Below are positions 9,625 through 17,943 of a DNA stretch of 58,380 bases, piece by piece. The position numbers and the translations under genes are program-made. Where the stretch lies: contig NZ_LGYA01000001.1 in the NCBI RefSeq assembly GCF_001273755.1, positions 2,599,256-2,657,635 on the forward strand. The letters run 5' to 3'. Numbering within the stretch: the stretch's first letter is position 1; each line of letters opens with the position of its first letter. Source of the stretch: Peribacillus butanolivorans. GTDB taxonomy: Bacteria > Bacillota > Bacilli > Bacillales > DSM-1321. The notes beneath the pieces are model-generated. The model was not told where the DNA came from. It made no database searches and worked only from the letters and a program-made list of their open reading frames with translations.

Positions 9625-9720
9625 ATAGCAACTCTCTTATTGAAGTAAAGCACCCGTTAGTTCTTTAAGAAAAGCGATTCTTATTAAAGTATCGCGCCCG
9701 ATTACGGAAGATATAATGTA
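9625..9720. repeat. Dispersed intergenic repeat, copy at 9.6 kb
   Basis: Begins CTTATTGAAGTAAA, continues GCACCCGTTAGTT, then AAGAAAAGCGATTCTTATTA and a matching arm to ATCGCGCCC, forming a hairpin (AGCGATTCTT...AAAGTATCGC). A second copy at 13775-13870 is nearly identical over about 90 bases. Partial copies occur at 2497-2540 and at IS110 junctions. Confidence 0.65.
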
Positions 9721-9806
9721 ATATAAAAGGTTGTTAAACCCGGCTTGTGTGTAGAGATAATAAAGTTGTTTAATTCAAGTGCCGAATATTAATGTTCAGC
9801 CCCCAA

Positions 9807-10493
9807 TTATAAAGTGAATTTTCCACCATGATAACAATAGTAATTTTCAGCTTTAAGATTTTTAATCTTTGTCAAAGACTGTTTTGCTTTCTCAACATTT
9901 AAACAAAAGTGTGGATTAGCAATGACTAATTCATGATTTTCTTTAACAGCTGAATCACCTGTAATTACACTTTTTAAACTTGGAAAATATAATGAAATAT
10001 GCCCTGAAGTATGCCCTGGTGTTGCTATGACTCTACAATTGTTATCTAAAATCATATCACCATCATGTAGCTTTTCATCTATTGAAACATGCTTCAAATT
10101 CTTTAATTGCTGTATAAACCATTTACCAAATTCCATATCTTCATTTGGCATATTTTCTAGCATTTTTTCGGCTTGAACCAATCTCTCTGCCTTCATTTCA
10201 CCACTAATGTATTTTGATTCAATTTCACTAGCTATAATGTTAATCCAAGGATACTTTTCTTTGAAATCATATAAGGAACCTATATGATCATCATCATAGT
10301 GAGTAATGATTATATTCTTTAAATTTTTTATTTCATATCCATTTTTTAAAATTTCATTTTCGATTAAATTTAAAAAATTTGTATACCCTGTATCGACCAA
10401 GGTAAGTTCATTTTCTAATATAATTAAGCTAGGATAAATGTAATTTTTTTGTCCATTAAATTCAAATTCAATTGGTAATTCTATAATCTTCAT
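9807..10493 (-). CDS. MBL-fold metallo-hydrolase
   Basis: The product is 228 residues from ATG 10493, which has GGAGG 8 bases upstream; the longer reading from 10544 lacks such a site. Metal-binding motifs of the metallo-beta-lactamase fold are visible: IITHYDDDHIGSL (HxDxDH, a natural variant of HxHxDH), TPGHTSGHISLYFP (third His), ITGDSAV (bridging Asp) and a final YYCYHGGKF (last His). Such proteins hydrolyse thioester, lactone or phosphodiester substrates in the cytoplasm; the substrate cannot be read from the sequence. No co-directional neighbour is close enough for an operon. Confidence 0.82.
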   Translation of the reverse strand: MKIIELPIEFEFNGQKNYIYPSLIILENELTLVDTGYTNFLNLIENEILKNGYEIKNLKNIIITHYDDDHIGSLYDFKEKYPWINIIASEIESKYISGEMKAERLVQAEKMLENMPNEDMEFGKWFIQQLKNLKHVSIDEKLHDGDMILDNNCRVIATPGHTSGHISLYFPSLKSVITGDSAVKENHELVIANPHFCLNVEKAKQSLTKIKNLKAENYYCYHGGKFTL

Positions 10494-10830
10494 TTTTCTT
10501 CCTCCATTGTATTTTCTATCATAATAGGTGCATCTAACTCGCAAAGAGGTCTTAAATAAAACCTCTCACTCTCTAATTTCATTTTAAATTTCACCTTAAT
10601 TCTGTTGTTTTATGTATAGTTTAAATTATATGAATCTTACTTCGATATTACATGAATCTTATAATGCTATGATATACCAAAAACAAATAATAAAAGTTTT
10701 ATACATAACAAAATACAATTTCTTGCAATGCTATTATTATTGCTTTTCATTCTACTTTTAAATGACCATGAATTTTATATAGATGTTCTAATCCAAAAAA
10801 AACCTTATATCACTAACCTGCCCCTTTCGT

Positions 10831-11074
10831 ATTATAAAGTCAGCCAGTTATTTCTGGTTGAACAATTTTTATATCGATATATGATAACGGTAGCCGGGGT
10901 AGAACGTACCTGCCCGTGGGGCTTAAGATCCTGTTAACTAAACAGTTCGCCCCCTACTTGCTTAAACATGATTTGGCTGGTTGGGACCAAGATCTCGTAT
11001 AACAAGCGAAGCTATGATACTGTAAGAAGGATTAGGGGTTACCGGCAATACTATGTTTTTGGAGGAGATAAAAA
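10831..11074 (+). ncRNA. IS110 left end: candidate bridge RNA
   Basis: About 240 non-coding bases precede the transposase ATG. They begin with a hairpin (AGTCAGCCAGTTATTTCTGGTTGA, split over 10839-10862). A G-rich segment that differs between copies follows, then blocks conserved with copy 1: CAGTTCGCCCCCTACTTG, GATCTCGTATAACAAGCGAA, GCTATGATACTG and ATTAGGGGTTACCGG. This alternation of fixed scaffold and variable segments is what IS110-type bridge RNAs (guide for donor and target DNA) show. The RNA ends and loops are not mapped; the call rests on position and conservation. Confidence 0.5.
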
Positions 11075-12309
11075 ATGAATCCAGTGGTTAGTCTGGATGT
11101 AGCTAAAGGTGAAAGTCAGGTTCAAGCGTTCTTGGATAAAAAGAAGCCTTATCAAGGTAGTTTTAAAGTTACGCATACCATTGAAGGACTAGAAACACTA
11201 TTTCAGTTTCTGAGAGAACTAGAAAATAAAACGGGGATCAAACCTCCGATTGTATTGGAATCCACGGGGCATTATCATACGCCCGTTGTACAGTATTTTG
11301 AGGAGAGAGGTTACTTATTAATTGTCGTTAACCCACTCATTTCTTATCGTGCGAAGAGCTCAAGTTTACGCAAAGTAAAGACAGATATAATTGATGCACG
11401 TCACCTCTGCGAGCTGTACTATAAAGAGGATTTAGAGCCTTATAAAAAACGAGGGATACAACTCTTAAATCTTCGTAATCTTTCAAGACAACACGAAAAT
11501 ATAACAGGGATCTATGTACAAACAAAACTACAGTTCCAGGCTGTTCTTGACCAAGTATTTCCAGAATATAGAGGGGTTTTTGGAGATTTGTATTCAGTTG
11601 TTTCTTTGCTTACTCTATTAGAATTCCCTACTTCTGAAGACATATTAGCAGTCGGTGAAGAAACTGTAGCAAATAGGATTAATGAACTTTGTCCAAGTCG
11701 TTCTAAAAAGTGGGCGAATACACAGGCAGAGAAACTTACGGCTGCCTCAGCTCGAAACCCTTTTCAGAGAACCTTATATCAGAGTCACATTTTAAGCCTT
11801 GAAATGTATATAAAAATGCTTATAGAATACCAAAAGCACCTATCCAAGTTTGAAGACGAGATAAATGCTTTGGCAAAAGAAATTGAAGAATATAAGATTA
11901 TCCAATCCATCCCTGGAATCGGCGAAAAAATCGCTGCAACGATTATTTCTGAAATTGGAGAGATTGATCGGTTTAATCACCCTAAAAAACTAGTGGCATT
12001 TGCCGGAATTGATCCAAGTATCTTTGAATCAGGTAAATTTAAAGCACAGTAAATCGGATTACCAAAAGAGGTTCTGGCAGACTACGACACGCCTTGTATA
12101 TGGCTGTTAAATGTGCCATTCGTGATTGTCGCAAGAAGAAAACGACAGATGAAATCATCCCTCGTAACAAGCGATTACGAGAGTTTTATGATAAGAAACG
12201 TGAAGAAGGAAAGCCCTTTAAAGTAGCTGTGATAGCATGTGCCAATAAGCTTATACATTGGATTTATGCACTATTACAAAATAACACGATTTTCCAATAT
12301 CTAGCCTAG
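11075..12309 (+). pseudogene. IS110-family transposase with a single frameshift
   Basis: The frame from ATG 11075 (GGAGGAG 8-10 bases upstream) runs to a TAA at 12050-12052, and the rest (NRITKRGSGRLRHALYMAVK to LLQNNTIFQYLA) continues one frame over to 12309. One missing A in GCACAGTAAATCGG restores an uninterrupted ~410-residue protein. RuvC-like DEDD residues are visible in SLDVAKGES, VLESTGHYHTP and KVKTDIIDARHL; the Transposase_20 half has IIQSIPGIGEKIAATIISE, FAGIDPS and the RGSGRLRH serine region. IS110 recombinases act with a bridge RNA. Only one change separates it from function, so recent inactivation or a sequencing error are both possible. Confidence 0.85.
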
Positions 12310-12521
12310 TTCAAAAGTATAACTAAATAGTACAAAACTTTCCAAATACAGTTCATTGGAAGGTTATTTGGCATGCACAAATTTAGTATAGCATGAAATA
12401 TTTTAAGTTTTCATTGAAAAATGTTGACTAACTATTAGCTGGTTTAGTTGATTAAGGAAACTTTAATAATCAAACAGTTATATGTAAAAACTTAGTTACC
12501 ATAATGGATTTTATCAGAAGC

Positions 12522-12559
12522 AAAAAAGCCTTTACGAATATTCTTCATAAAAGCTTTTT
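12522..12559 (-). terminator. Terminator of the XRE-membrane gene
   Basis: Leftward stem AAAAAGCTTTTATG / CGTAAAGGCTTTTTT ending in six T. It begins 11 bases after the stop at 12570. Confidence 0.65.
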
Positions 12560-12569
12560 GTTTAAAACT

Positions 12570-12988
12570 CTACAGCTCGTTAAAATCTTTCTTTACACTC
12601 CATAATATCTTTTTTAAGTCTTCATAAAACGCCATTGTCAAAAAACCTAAAATAGTGATACCGATAGAATAGGAGCCTAAGTCAATAAAAAGTCCAAAAC
12701 ATACGAATATAATACCTATATAGAAGCCAGGACCTGTAAGATCATTTTCCTTTTTTTTATCCTCATCAATACTTATTTTTTTTGAAATGTACGATCATTT
12801 TTAATCAGTTCATCTAATGTAATCTCATAAAGTTCGCTTAACTTTATAAGATTCTCAATATCAGGATATCCCTTATTGTTCTCCCACTTATAAACTGCCT
12901 GTCTAGATACATTCATTTCTTGAGCTAGTTCTTCTCTAGACATGTTCTTTTGTTCTCTTAACTTTTGCAAGTGTTCTCCCAATTCCAT
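12570..12988 (-). pseudogene. XRE-type HTH protein with membrane tail, split in an A8 tract
   Basis: Codons 1-71 give a clean XRE helix-turn-helix domain (MELGEHLQKLREQKNMSREE, SRQAVYKWENNKGYPDIENL) that stops right after an eight-A run (about 12778-12785). In another frame the sequence continues SIDEDKKKENDLTGPGFYIG, IIFVCFGLFIDLGSYSI, TILGFLTMAFYEDLKKI and ends NEL at 12570. The combined ~139-residue protein, a cytoplasmic HTH domain followed by two membrane segments, is a known architecture in Firmicutes. The break is in a homopolymer, so a true mutation, polymerase slippage that restores the frame, or a sequencing error are all possible. A GGTGATGG-type site precedes ATG 12988. Confidence 0.75.
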
Positions 12989-13127
12989 ATACCATCACCT
13001 CTTAGTACCACTTTATAACATTTATGGGAAACAACCACAAACGCTTAGTAATATGGTGTAAACCATTGGTTTACATAAAGAAAATCATAGGTAGTACAGT
13101 AGTAATTTAAGGCATTGAGACTGTAAC

Positions 13128-13640
13128 CTAAAAGTATACATCATCTCTGCTTACTCCAGATGTATCCAAATAATTTGCTCTAAAAACTCCTTCTTTTGTT
13201 GCTCCTAACTTTTTAATTGCCTTTTGTGAACGAATATTTCTAATATCAGCACTAAATTGTACTCTTCTAAAATCCATAATTTCAAATGCATATTTTAATA
13301 GTTCAAATTTACAGGCTTTATTTAATTCAGTTCCTCTATATGGCTTACCCTACCAAGTCCATCCAATTTACAATCGCTTATTATTAAACTGAATATGTCC
13401 AAACCTTGTTGAACCAGCAATTTCATTGGTTCTTTTATCAATCACTAAAAAAGGATATGAATAGCCCAACATTCTTTGATTAACGGTTTCATCTATGTAC
13501 TTGTTGAGTTCTGCATCATTCTTACACTCTATTGTAGAGTAAACCTCTTCATCATAAATGATATTTTTTAACTGCTCTTTGTATTTTTCTTCAAATGGAA
13601 TTAACTTAACAAGATGATTTTCTAAAATTATTTGGCTTTA
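13128..13640 (-). pseudogene. RimJ/RimL-type GNAT acetyltransferase, with premature stops
   Basis: In one frame the sequence reads ENHLVKLIPFEEKYKEQLKN, PFLVIDKRTNEIAGSTRFGH, RGTELNKACKFELLKYAFEI, RRVQFSADIRNIRSQKAIKK and LGATKEGVFRAN, ending VYF at 13128. This is the pattern of a RimJ/RimL-like N-acetyltransferase (~170 residues). In-frame TAA and TAG codons interrupt it around 13375 and 13355, exactly around the expected W-x-G-x-x-x-R-G-T acetyl-CoA loop, and the 5' end lacks a start. It is a dead gene; the original acceptor is unknown. Confidence 0.8.
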
Positions 13641-13774
13641 ATAAAATTCATTCACCACGTTTAACATTTCCCCTTAACTTTACATTTTGATTATTCCAAA
13701 TTATAGCACATGCGACTTTATTCTTAATAAACCTATACTGCCCCGTTATTGCCATAAGAAAAAGGCTGCCTCAG

Positions 13775-13870
13775 CAATCTTGCTTATTGAAGTAAAGCAC
13801 CTGTTAATTCTATAAGAAAAGCGATTCTTATTAAAGAATCGCGCCCAATTGCTGAAGAACCCTAAATGAA
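13775..13870. repeat. Dispersed intergenic repeat, copy at 13.8 kb
   Basis: CTTATTGAAGTAAA, GCACCTGTTAATTC, then AAGAAAAGCGATTCTTATTA with the complementary arm AAAGAATCGCGCCC, closely matching the 9.6-kb copy. The hairpin arms GCGATTCTT/AAGAATCGC are perfect here, whereas the 9.6-kb copy has one mismatch. It lies between the dead acetyltransferase and the isochorismatase-like gene. Confidence 0.65.
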
Positions 13871-13886
13871 AGGTTACTAGTCTCCC

Positions 13887-14441
13887 TTATCTGGGGTTTA
13901 CTTCATTTTTTATCCAGTCAAGATCTAATGATTTTTCCAAAGTTATTGTTGCATTTGGACTCCAAAAATTCTTTAACGTTACATGGGTATGTTCGATAAT
14001 GCGGGGGGCTGATAGGTGATCTGCATCACTCGTGGTATGAGCATCTGTGATGAGGGTGACGTTATAATCTAAATCAAAGGCTCCTCGACACGTAGAATCA
14101 ACACAGAATTCCGTCTGTGCACCACAAATGTAGATGTGCGTTGCGTCTAGCTTGTCGAGTGTTTGTTTTAAAGGTGTGTGAGTAAATGAATTTGGCACGG
14201 TTTTATAGATGGTAACCTCTTGATGGAGGGGCTTCTCAAGTCGTGGGTGAAACTGCCATCCAGGTTCGCCCTTACTCATCGGACCTTCTGGATATTCGTG
14301 TTGAATATATATAATCGGTATCTGTTGCTCTCTTGCACAACGAATTAATCGGTTAATTTTGTCAATTGTCTTATCGCGTTTATACCCGTGTTCAACAACG
14401 GCCGTTTGCACATCAATGACAACTAATACTTTCTTTCCCAA
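13887..14441 (-). CDS. Cysteine hydrolase, isochorismatase superfamily
   Basis: 184 residues with the Asp-Lys-Cys triad of the superfamily: VLVVIDVQTAVVEHG (Asp, residue ~9), TIYKTVPNSFTHTPL (Lys, ~98) and YICGAQTEFCVDST (Cys, ~131, preceded by the non-proline cis-peptide region). Relatives include nicotinamidases, N-carbamoylsarcosine amidases and isochorismatases; the sequence does not show which. It is cytoplasmic and stands alone. The start ATG at 14441 has AGGAGATG at about 6-8 bases. The sigH paralogue upstream on the same strand is 350 bases away, with a hairpin repeat between. Confidence 0.85.
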   Translation of the reverse strand: MGKKVLVVIDVQTAVVEHGYKRDKTIDKINRLIRCAREQQIPIIYIQHEYPEGPMSKGEPGWQFHPRLEKPLHQEVTIYKTVPNSFTHTPLKQTLDKLDATHIYICGAQTEFCVDSTCRGAFDLDYNVTLITDAHTTSDADHLSAPRIIEHTHVTLKNFWSPNATITLEKSLDLDWIKNEVNPR

Positions 14442-14564
14442 CCGTAAACATCTCCTTATTTCACTTATTTTTATAGTAACAAAACTCTTATTCGTTAAAT
14501 ATTAAGAAGTGATATTATTCTTAGTTTATTTAGCTATACTGCCTAAATATACCTTAAATAACCT

Positions 14565-14640
14565 TAACATAAAGAAAGAGCACAATTCTTGCTACAGAAT
14601 TGCGCCCATTGCGGGAATAAGTAAGGCACAATTTCTTTGT
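14565..14640. repeat. Hairpin repeat related to the dispersed family
   Basis: AAAGAAAGAGCACAATTCTT, GCTAC, then AGAATTGCGCCCATTGCGGG. It has the same layout as the 9.6 and 13.8 kb repeats (hairpin closing on GCGCCC, then a GGGAA/GGAAG box) but a different stem sequence. No gene is seen from 14442 to 14788. Confidence 0.45.
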
Positions 14641-14788
14641 TTGTCTATTTAATATAAAACTTCTTATGGGCAATGAAAAAACCACAGAAACTGCCTGGCC
14701 CTCCAAGCAACTTCTGGGGTTGAAAATAACGACGTTTTTAATTTTCAAATGGAACTATATATCAATTTGGGAAATTTAAACGAAGTTA

Positions 14789-15436
14789 TCAGATAGCCAT
14801 CCTTATCCCCAGATGCCGTTCAAGTTTTCTTTTTACTCGTTGGAGAGCATTATCAATCGACTTTACATGCGTGTTTAGTTCTTCAGAAATTTCAACATAT
14901 GATTGTCCATCCATATATAAGGCCAACACTCTTCTTTCCAAATCACTAAGCAATTCTGATATTTTTAGTTCTATATCATCAGCTTTTTCTTTGTTAATGA
15001 TTAATGCTTCCGGATTCGTTATTTTTTCACCGGATATCATATCCATAAGCGTATAGTTAGATTCTTCATCATAAAGAGGCTTGTCAAGAGAAACATACGA
15101 ATTTAGAGGTGCATGCTTTTGACGAGTAGCCGTTTTGATCGCGGTTATAATCTGTCTAGTGATACAAAGTTCAGCAAAAGCTTTAAAAGAAGTCATCCTG
15201 TCCTCTCTAAAGTCACGAATAGCTTTATATAGACCAATCATTCCCTCTTGAACAAGATCTTCTTTATCTGCGCCAATTAAAAAGTATGGGGTTGTCTTCG
15301 CACGAACAAAATTCTGATATTTATTAATTAAAAAAGCCAATGACTCGCTATCTCCACTATGAACCATCTTTACCAAAACTTTATCTTCTAATTTAACATA
15401 ATTTTCAATCTGCTGTACTCCGATGTTTTCCCTCAC
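14789..15436 (-). CDS. sigH: SigH-like RNA polymerase sigma factor (paralogue)
   Basis: 215 residues closely resembling sigma-30 (SigH) of bacilli. Region 2: FLINKYQNFVRAKTTPYFLI, GADKEDLVQEGMIGLYKAIR (core binding and -10 recognition) and SFKAFAELCITRQIITAIKT. Region 4: LLSDLERRVLALYMDGQSYV and HVKSIDNALQRVKRKLERHL. SigH directs early sporulation and stationary-phase genes. The canonical gene lies between yacP and rpmG-secE-nusG; none of these is here, so this looks like an additional copy. The C-terminus (GIRMAI) and middle (PEALIINKEKADDIELKISE) differ modestly from the canonical form. ATG 15436 follows GGAGGGATATG. If the chromosome has a second sigH, this one may have a divergent role. 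Confidence 0.85.
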   Translation of the reverse strand: MRENIGVQQIENYVKLEDKVLVKMVHSGDSESLAFLINKYQNFVRAKTTPYFLIGADKEDLVQEGMIGLYKAIRDFREDRMTSFKAFAELCITRQIITAIKTATRQKHAPLNSYVSLDKPLYDEESNYTLMDMISGEKITNPEALIINKEKADDIELKISELLSDLERRVLALYMDGQSYVEISEELNTHVKSIDNALQRVKRKLERHLGIRMAI

Positions 15437-15948
15437 TCATATCCCTCCGCCAAACTTAATTGAGTTCTGATGTTTAGTAAACTGATAGATTGTCTTTTCC
15501 TTAAGCAACTAAACCAATATAGAAATAATGTATTCATTATGAAACTAGCACTTGTTTAACCCACTTTAATATCTCTTGATCATTTCTCTATCAAATTAAA
15601 AGTATAAAGGACAACAAATGAAAACGCTGTCGAAATATGAAAAAATTAAAAATGCTATTGATCTAAGATAAAGATTGATTAAACATTTTTGTTAAGATTC
15701 TTTTCTTATGCTAAAGGACGGCTTTAGTTTCATAACACATAGTGTATTGATAAATGATCAAACACTTTTATAAACCAAGATCATTACTAGTCGGGGCATG
15801 GCTTGTATATTCTTTTAGAGTGTGCTTTCTTATATTCAGGCAAAATATCGATTGTATCCATTTCATCATTGCTAGTACTAGCTTCAGTTTTTGCTTTAGC
15901 CATTTGTTTCAATCGTACGAGTTAAAGAAATTTCACTTTTACTTTAAT
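15437..15948. other. Intergenic, relic DNA
   Basis: Upstream region of the sigH paralogue, then degraded sequence. The complement near 15800-15905 has a short open stretch (MAKAKTEASTSNDEMDTIDI) with no recognisable family, possibly a continuation of the SDR relic next to it. Confidence 0.4.
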
Positions 15949-16034
15949 TTATGGGGCAATACAGTTAGCAGTAATGCCATATTGCCCAAGTTCAAGAGCA
16001 ATCGATTTTGTAAATCCAATGACGCCTGCGTTTC
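15949..16034 (-). pseudogene. Short-chain dehydrogenase fragment
   Basis: About 28 codons read NAGVIGFTKSIALELGQYGI then TANCIAP before TAA. This is the helix after the YxxxK motif in FabG-like SDR enzymes (AKAGVIGFTKSLALELG) and the following strand. Nothing of the Rossmann N-terminus remains. Clear relic. Confidence 0.6.
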
Positions 16035-16124
16035 GAACTGGGCAGTTCAGATAGAAAAAATGTATTATTTTTCTTTAATAGGAAAAAATATATATATAAC
16101 TAAATCTCCAGAAGGAGGATACAA

Positions 16125-16301
16125 ATGGAAGTAAGTATGAGTGTTGAAGAAGTCGTGAATCAAATTTCTGAATTAGTAGAAAAAGAAGGGAAGCCACCTC
16201 GGAAGAAAGAGGTAAAGAAGTCAGATCCAGAGTTAATGAAAAATGCATTGTATTATTTTCCCAGTTGGGATAATGCAGTAGAACATAGCATTGGATCTTA
16301 A
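16125..16301 (+). CDS. Small protein with a homing-endonuclease-associated-repeat-like motif
   Basis: 58 residues, start ATG 16125 with a perfect AGAAGGAGG 5-7 bases upstream, stop TAA at 16301. The sequence (MEVSMSVEEVVNQISELVEK, EGKPPRKKEVKKSDPELMKN, ALYYFPSWDNAVEHSIGS) has the pattern of the repeat found beside HNH homing endonucleases: a helix, a G-x-P-P turn, a basic helix, and an F-x-S-W-x-x-A end. Alone it has no catalytic residues. It may be a DNA-binding module left from a larger gene, as the next 550 bases are degraded coding-like DNA. Function unknown. Confidence 0.6.
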   Translation: MEVSMSVEEVVNQISELVEKEGKPPRKKEVKKSDPELMKNALYYFPSWDNAVEHSIGS

Positions 16302-16832
16302 CCATAAACGATACGTAAACATTTATTTTCCAAATTGGGGGATAATCATTTCGCTTATGTAAAAGTTACAAATGTGTTGGATCCAACCCCAGAAGCTACC
16401 TGAGTTGAAAAGGGAGTTTTTGTGGATTTTAGAAAGACGTTGGTAATGTTGACCAAACTTCTATAAGGGGTCCCACCATCTTTTTGGCTAAAATGTACGC
16501 TAAGCGTTGAATCCTTGGTATAACAACAAAGTACCAATAACGTTCGTTTATGGTACTGTTCAAGATAAGCTTAATTCGGTATGGAAATTAGTGCCAAAAG
16601 GCATTTCAAAATCAAAGTGCCTTTATGGAAATGCCTTAGCGTACGGAAATTCATCATTTTCATTGTCGAATAATACTTAGCGTACAGTATAACTGCTATC
16701 AAAATTTAGCCCATTTGAGTCTGATTATTTCTATGGTAGTGAATTCAAAGCAAGTGAAGTTTTTAACATTGTCCTAGAAGTCTTTCTCAACGGTTGTTTA
16801 ACAAAAGGAATATCTGAAGAGATAATAGACGA
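16302..16832. other. Degraded coding-like region
   Basis: Short rightward open pieces in changing frames (for example VPITFVYGTVQDKLNSVWKL at about 16530 and SDYFYGSEFKASEVFNIVLE at about 16725) suggest a dead gene, but no family is recognised and no start or long frame survives. Confidence 0.35.
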
Positions 16833-16880
16833 CATGAATAAACCGTTTTGAATGAATTGATTCAAAGCGGTTTATTCATG
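16833..16880. terminator. Long hairpin between convergent genes
   Basis: CATGAATAAACCG ... CGGTTTATTCATG with a further inner TTTTGAA/TTCAAAG stem, 19-20 pairs in all and a 8-base loop. It lies 8 bases beyond the stop of the leftward 2-hydroxyacid dehydrogenase gene. No T run follows on either strand, so it may act as an RNA 3' stabiliser rather than a classical terminator. Confidence 0.5.
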
Positions 16881-16887
16881 CTTCTAG

Positions 16888-17847
16888 TTAATATCCGCGT
16901 TTCCGATCTACCAATCCATGTAACGGCTGTTCACTTAAAAATCGCTTTAAATTTCCAATAAAAAAACTGCTTACGCCTTCAATAGTACTCGGTCCTGACA
17001 GATGAGAAGTGACAAATACATTCGGCATTGTCCAGAAGACATGGTCTTTAGGTAACGGTTCTGTCTCAAAAACATCAAGGATGGCTGTCTGAAGATGTCC
17101 TGATTGCATAACAGATATTAAATTCTCTTCTTCAATTAATAATCCACGGCCAACATTGATAAGACAAGCTTTTGGTTTCATTGCTAAAAGGAGGTCCCTC
17201 GTCATAATATGATGTGTGGAATCCGTTAAAGGAAGGGTTAGGACCAAATAATCTAGATCTTTTACAAATTCACTCAATTGATCTGGAGTAAAGTGACAGT
17301 CCACTAATGATGCTTGTTTTCCGCTAAAGCTTAATCCATGTACATTCATATCAAACACTCGAGCTTTACGTACAATTTCGGCACCAATCGATCCGAGTCC
17401 GGCTACCCCGATTGTTTTCCCCTTCAGAGTTTCAGAAATGAAAGGATCCCATCTCCGTTCCATTTGTGATTGTCTCATACGGGGATTGTCTTTCACTATG
17501 TACAAGAGAAACGAAAATACATATTCAGAAATATAAGTACCAAATTGGTTGACAATTCGGGTTAGTATAATGCTCTCAGGTATAGATTTGTCTTCAATTA
17601 AATCATTGACTCCGGCTCCCATTGACTGAAACCAGCGGACAGATGAGGCAATTGGTTTACTTAGTAGATGTGTGGGGAAGTTCCATCCCAAAATAACTTC
17701 AGTACCAGGTAAATATTTTTCAACTTCATCCAAAGTTGTAGCTGTCTTTACTGACATAAACCCATTATTGCGAATACTTTCAGCATAAGTCTCAACATCT
17801 GTTTGCATAGGGCTAAAGACAAGAATATTAGGTTGGATTATACTCAT
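16888..17847 (-). CDS. D-isomer 2-hydroxyacid dehydrogenase
   Basis: 319 residues from ATG 17847, chosen because AAAGGAG lies 8 bases upstream; an upstream extension to 17880 lacks a site. The NAD(P)-binding domain shows GVAGLGSIGAEIVRKARVFD (GxGxxG). LVLTLPLTDSTHHIM, INVGRGLLIEEENL (active-site Arg region), DVFETEPLPKDHVFW (Glu) and VFVTSHLSG (His in place H-x-x-G/A) complete the family signature. The FQSMGAGVNDL segment is typical of GhrA-like glyoxylate/hydroxypyruvate reductases. It reduces a 2-oxo acid to a D-2-hydroxy acid or the reverse in the cytoplasm. It follows a fumarylacetoacetase-family gene by 96 bases on the same strand, suggesting joint use in catabolism of a 2-oxo or dicarboxylic intermediate. 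Confidence 0.85.
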   Translation of the reverse strand: MSIIQPNILVFSPMQTDVETYAESIRNNGFMSVKTATTLDEVEKYLPGTEVILGWNFPTHLLSKPIASSVRWFQSMGAGVNDLIEDKSIPESIILTRIVNQFGTYISEYVFSFLLYIVKDNPRMRQSQMERRWDPFISETLKGKTIGVAGLGSIGAEIVRKARVFDMNVHGLSFSGKQASLVDCHFTPDQLSEFVKDLDYLVLTLPLTDSTHHIMTRDLLLAMKPKACLINVGRGLLIEEENLISVMQSGHLQTAILDVFETEPLPKDHVFWTMPNVFVTSHLSGPSTIEGVSSFFIGNLKRFLSEQPLHGLVDRKRGY

Positions 17848-17943
17848 TAAATCGCTCCTTTTTAAATACAAATACGCCACACAGCGAGATCTAGAATCTC
17901 ATATTATGATAAATTTAATTAGTAAAAATATAAGAAAACTGAA

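Larger units (their letters stand above)
8904..9806. other. Long intergenic region with repeats
   Basis: About 900 bases without a convincing gene. A 60-codon leftward ORF at 9221-9403 has no RBS and its reading overlaps the repeat motif CGTTCGTAAA, so I do not call it. The region holds three CGTTCGTAAA copies with a 26-base palindrome (9341-9461), a terminator (9500-9532) and a dispersed hairpin repeat (9625-9720). Confidence 0.5.
10811..12449 (+). mobile_element. IS110-family element (copy 2), nearly intact
   Basis: Boundaries are inferred from alignment by eye with copy 1: the left conserved sequence starts near CACTAACCTGCCCC (10811), the right ends near CTATTAGCTGGTTTAGT (12449). IS110 elements have no classical terminal inverted repeats, so exact ends need an empty-site comparison. 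The transposase has one frameshift; the non-coding left end looks complete. Confidence 0.7.

Noticed and set aside
15754..16134. 126-codon rightward ORF
   Set aside because: It is the antisense of an SDR relic and its end overlaps the ribosome site of the small HNH-repeat-like gene.
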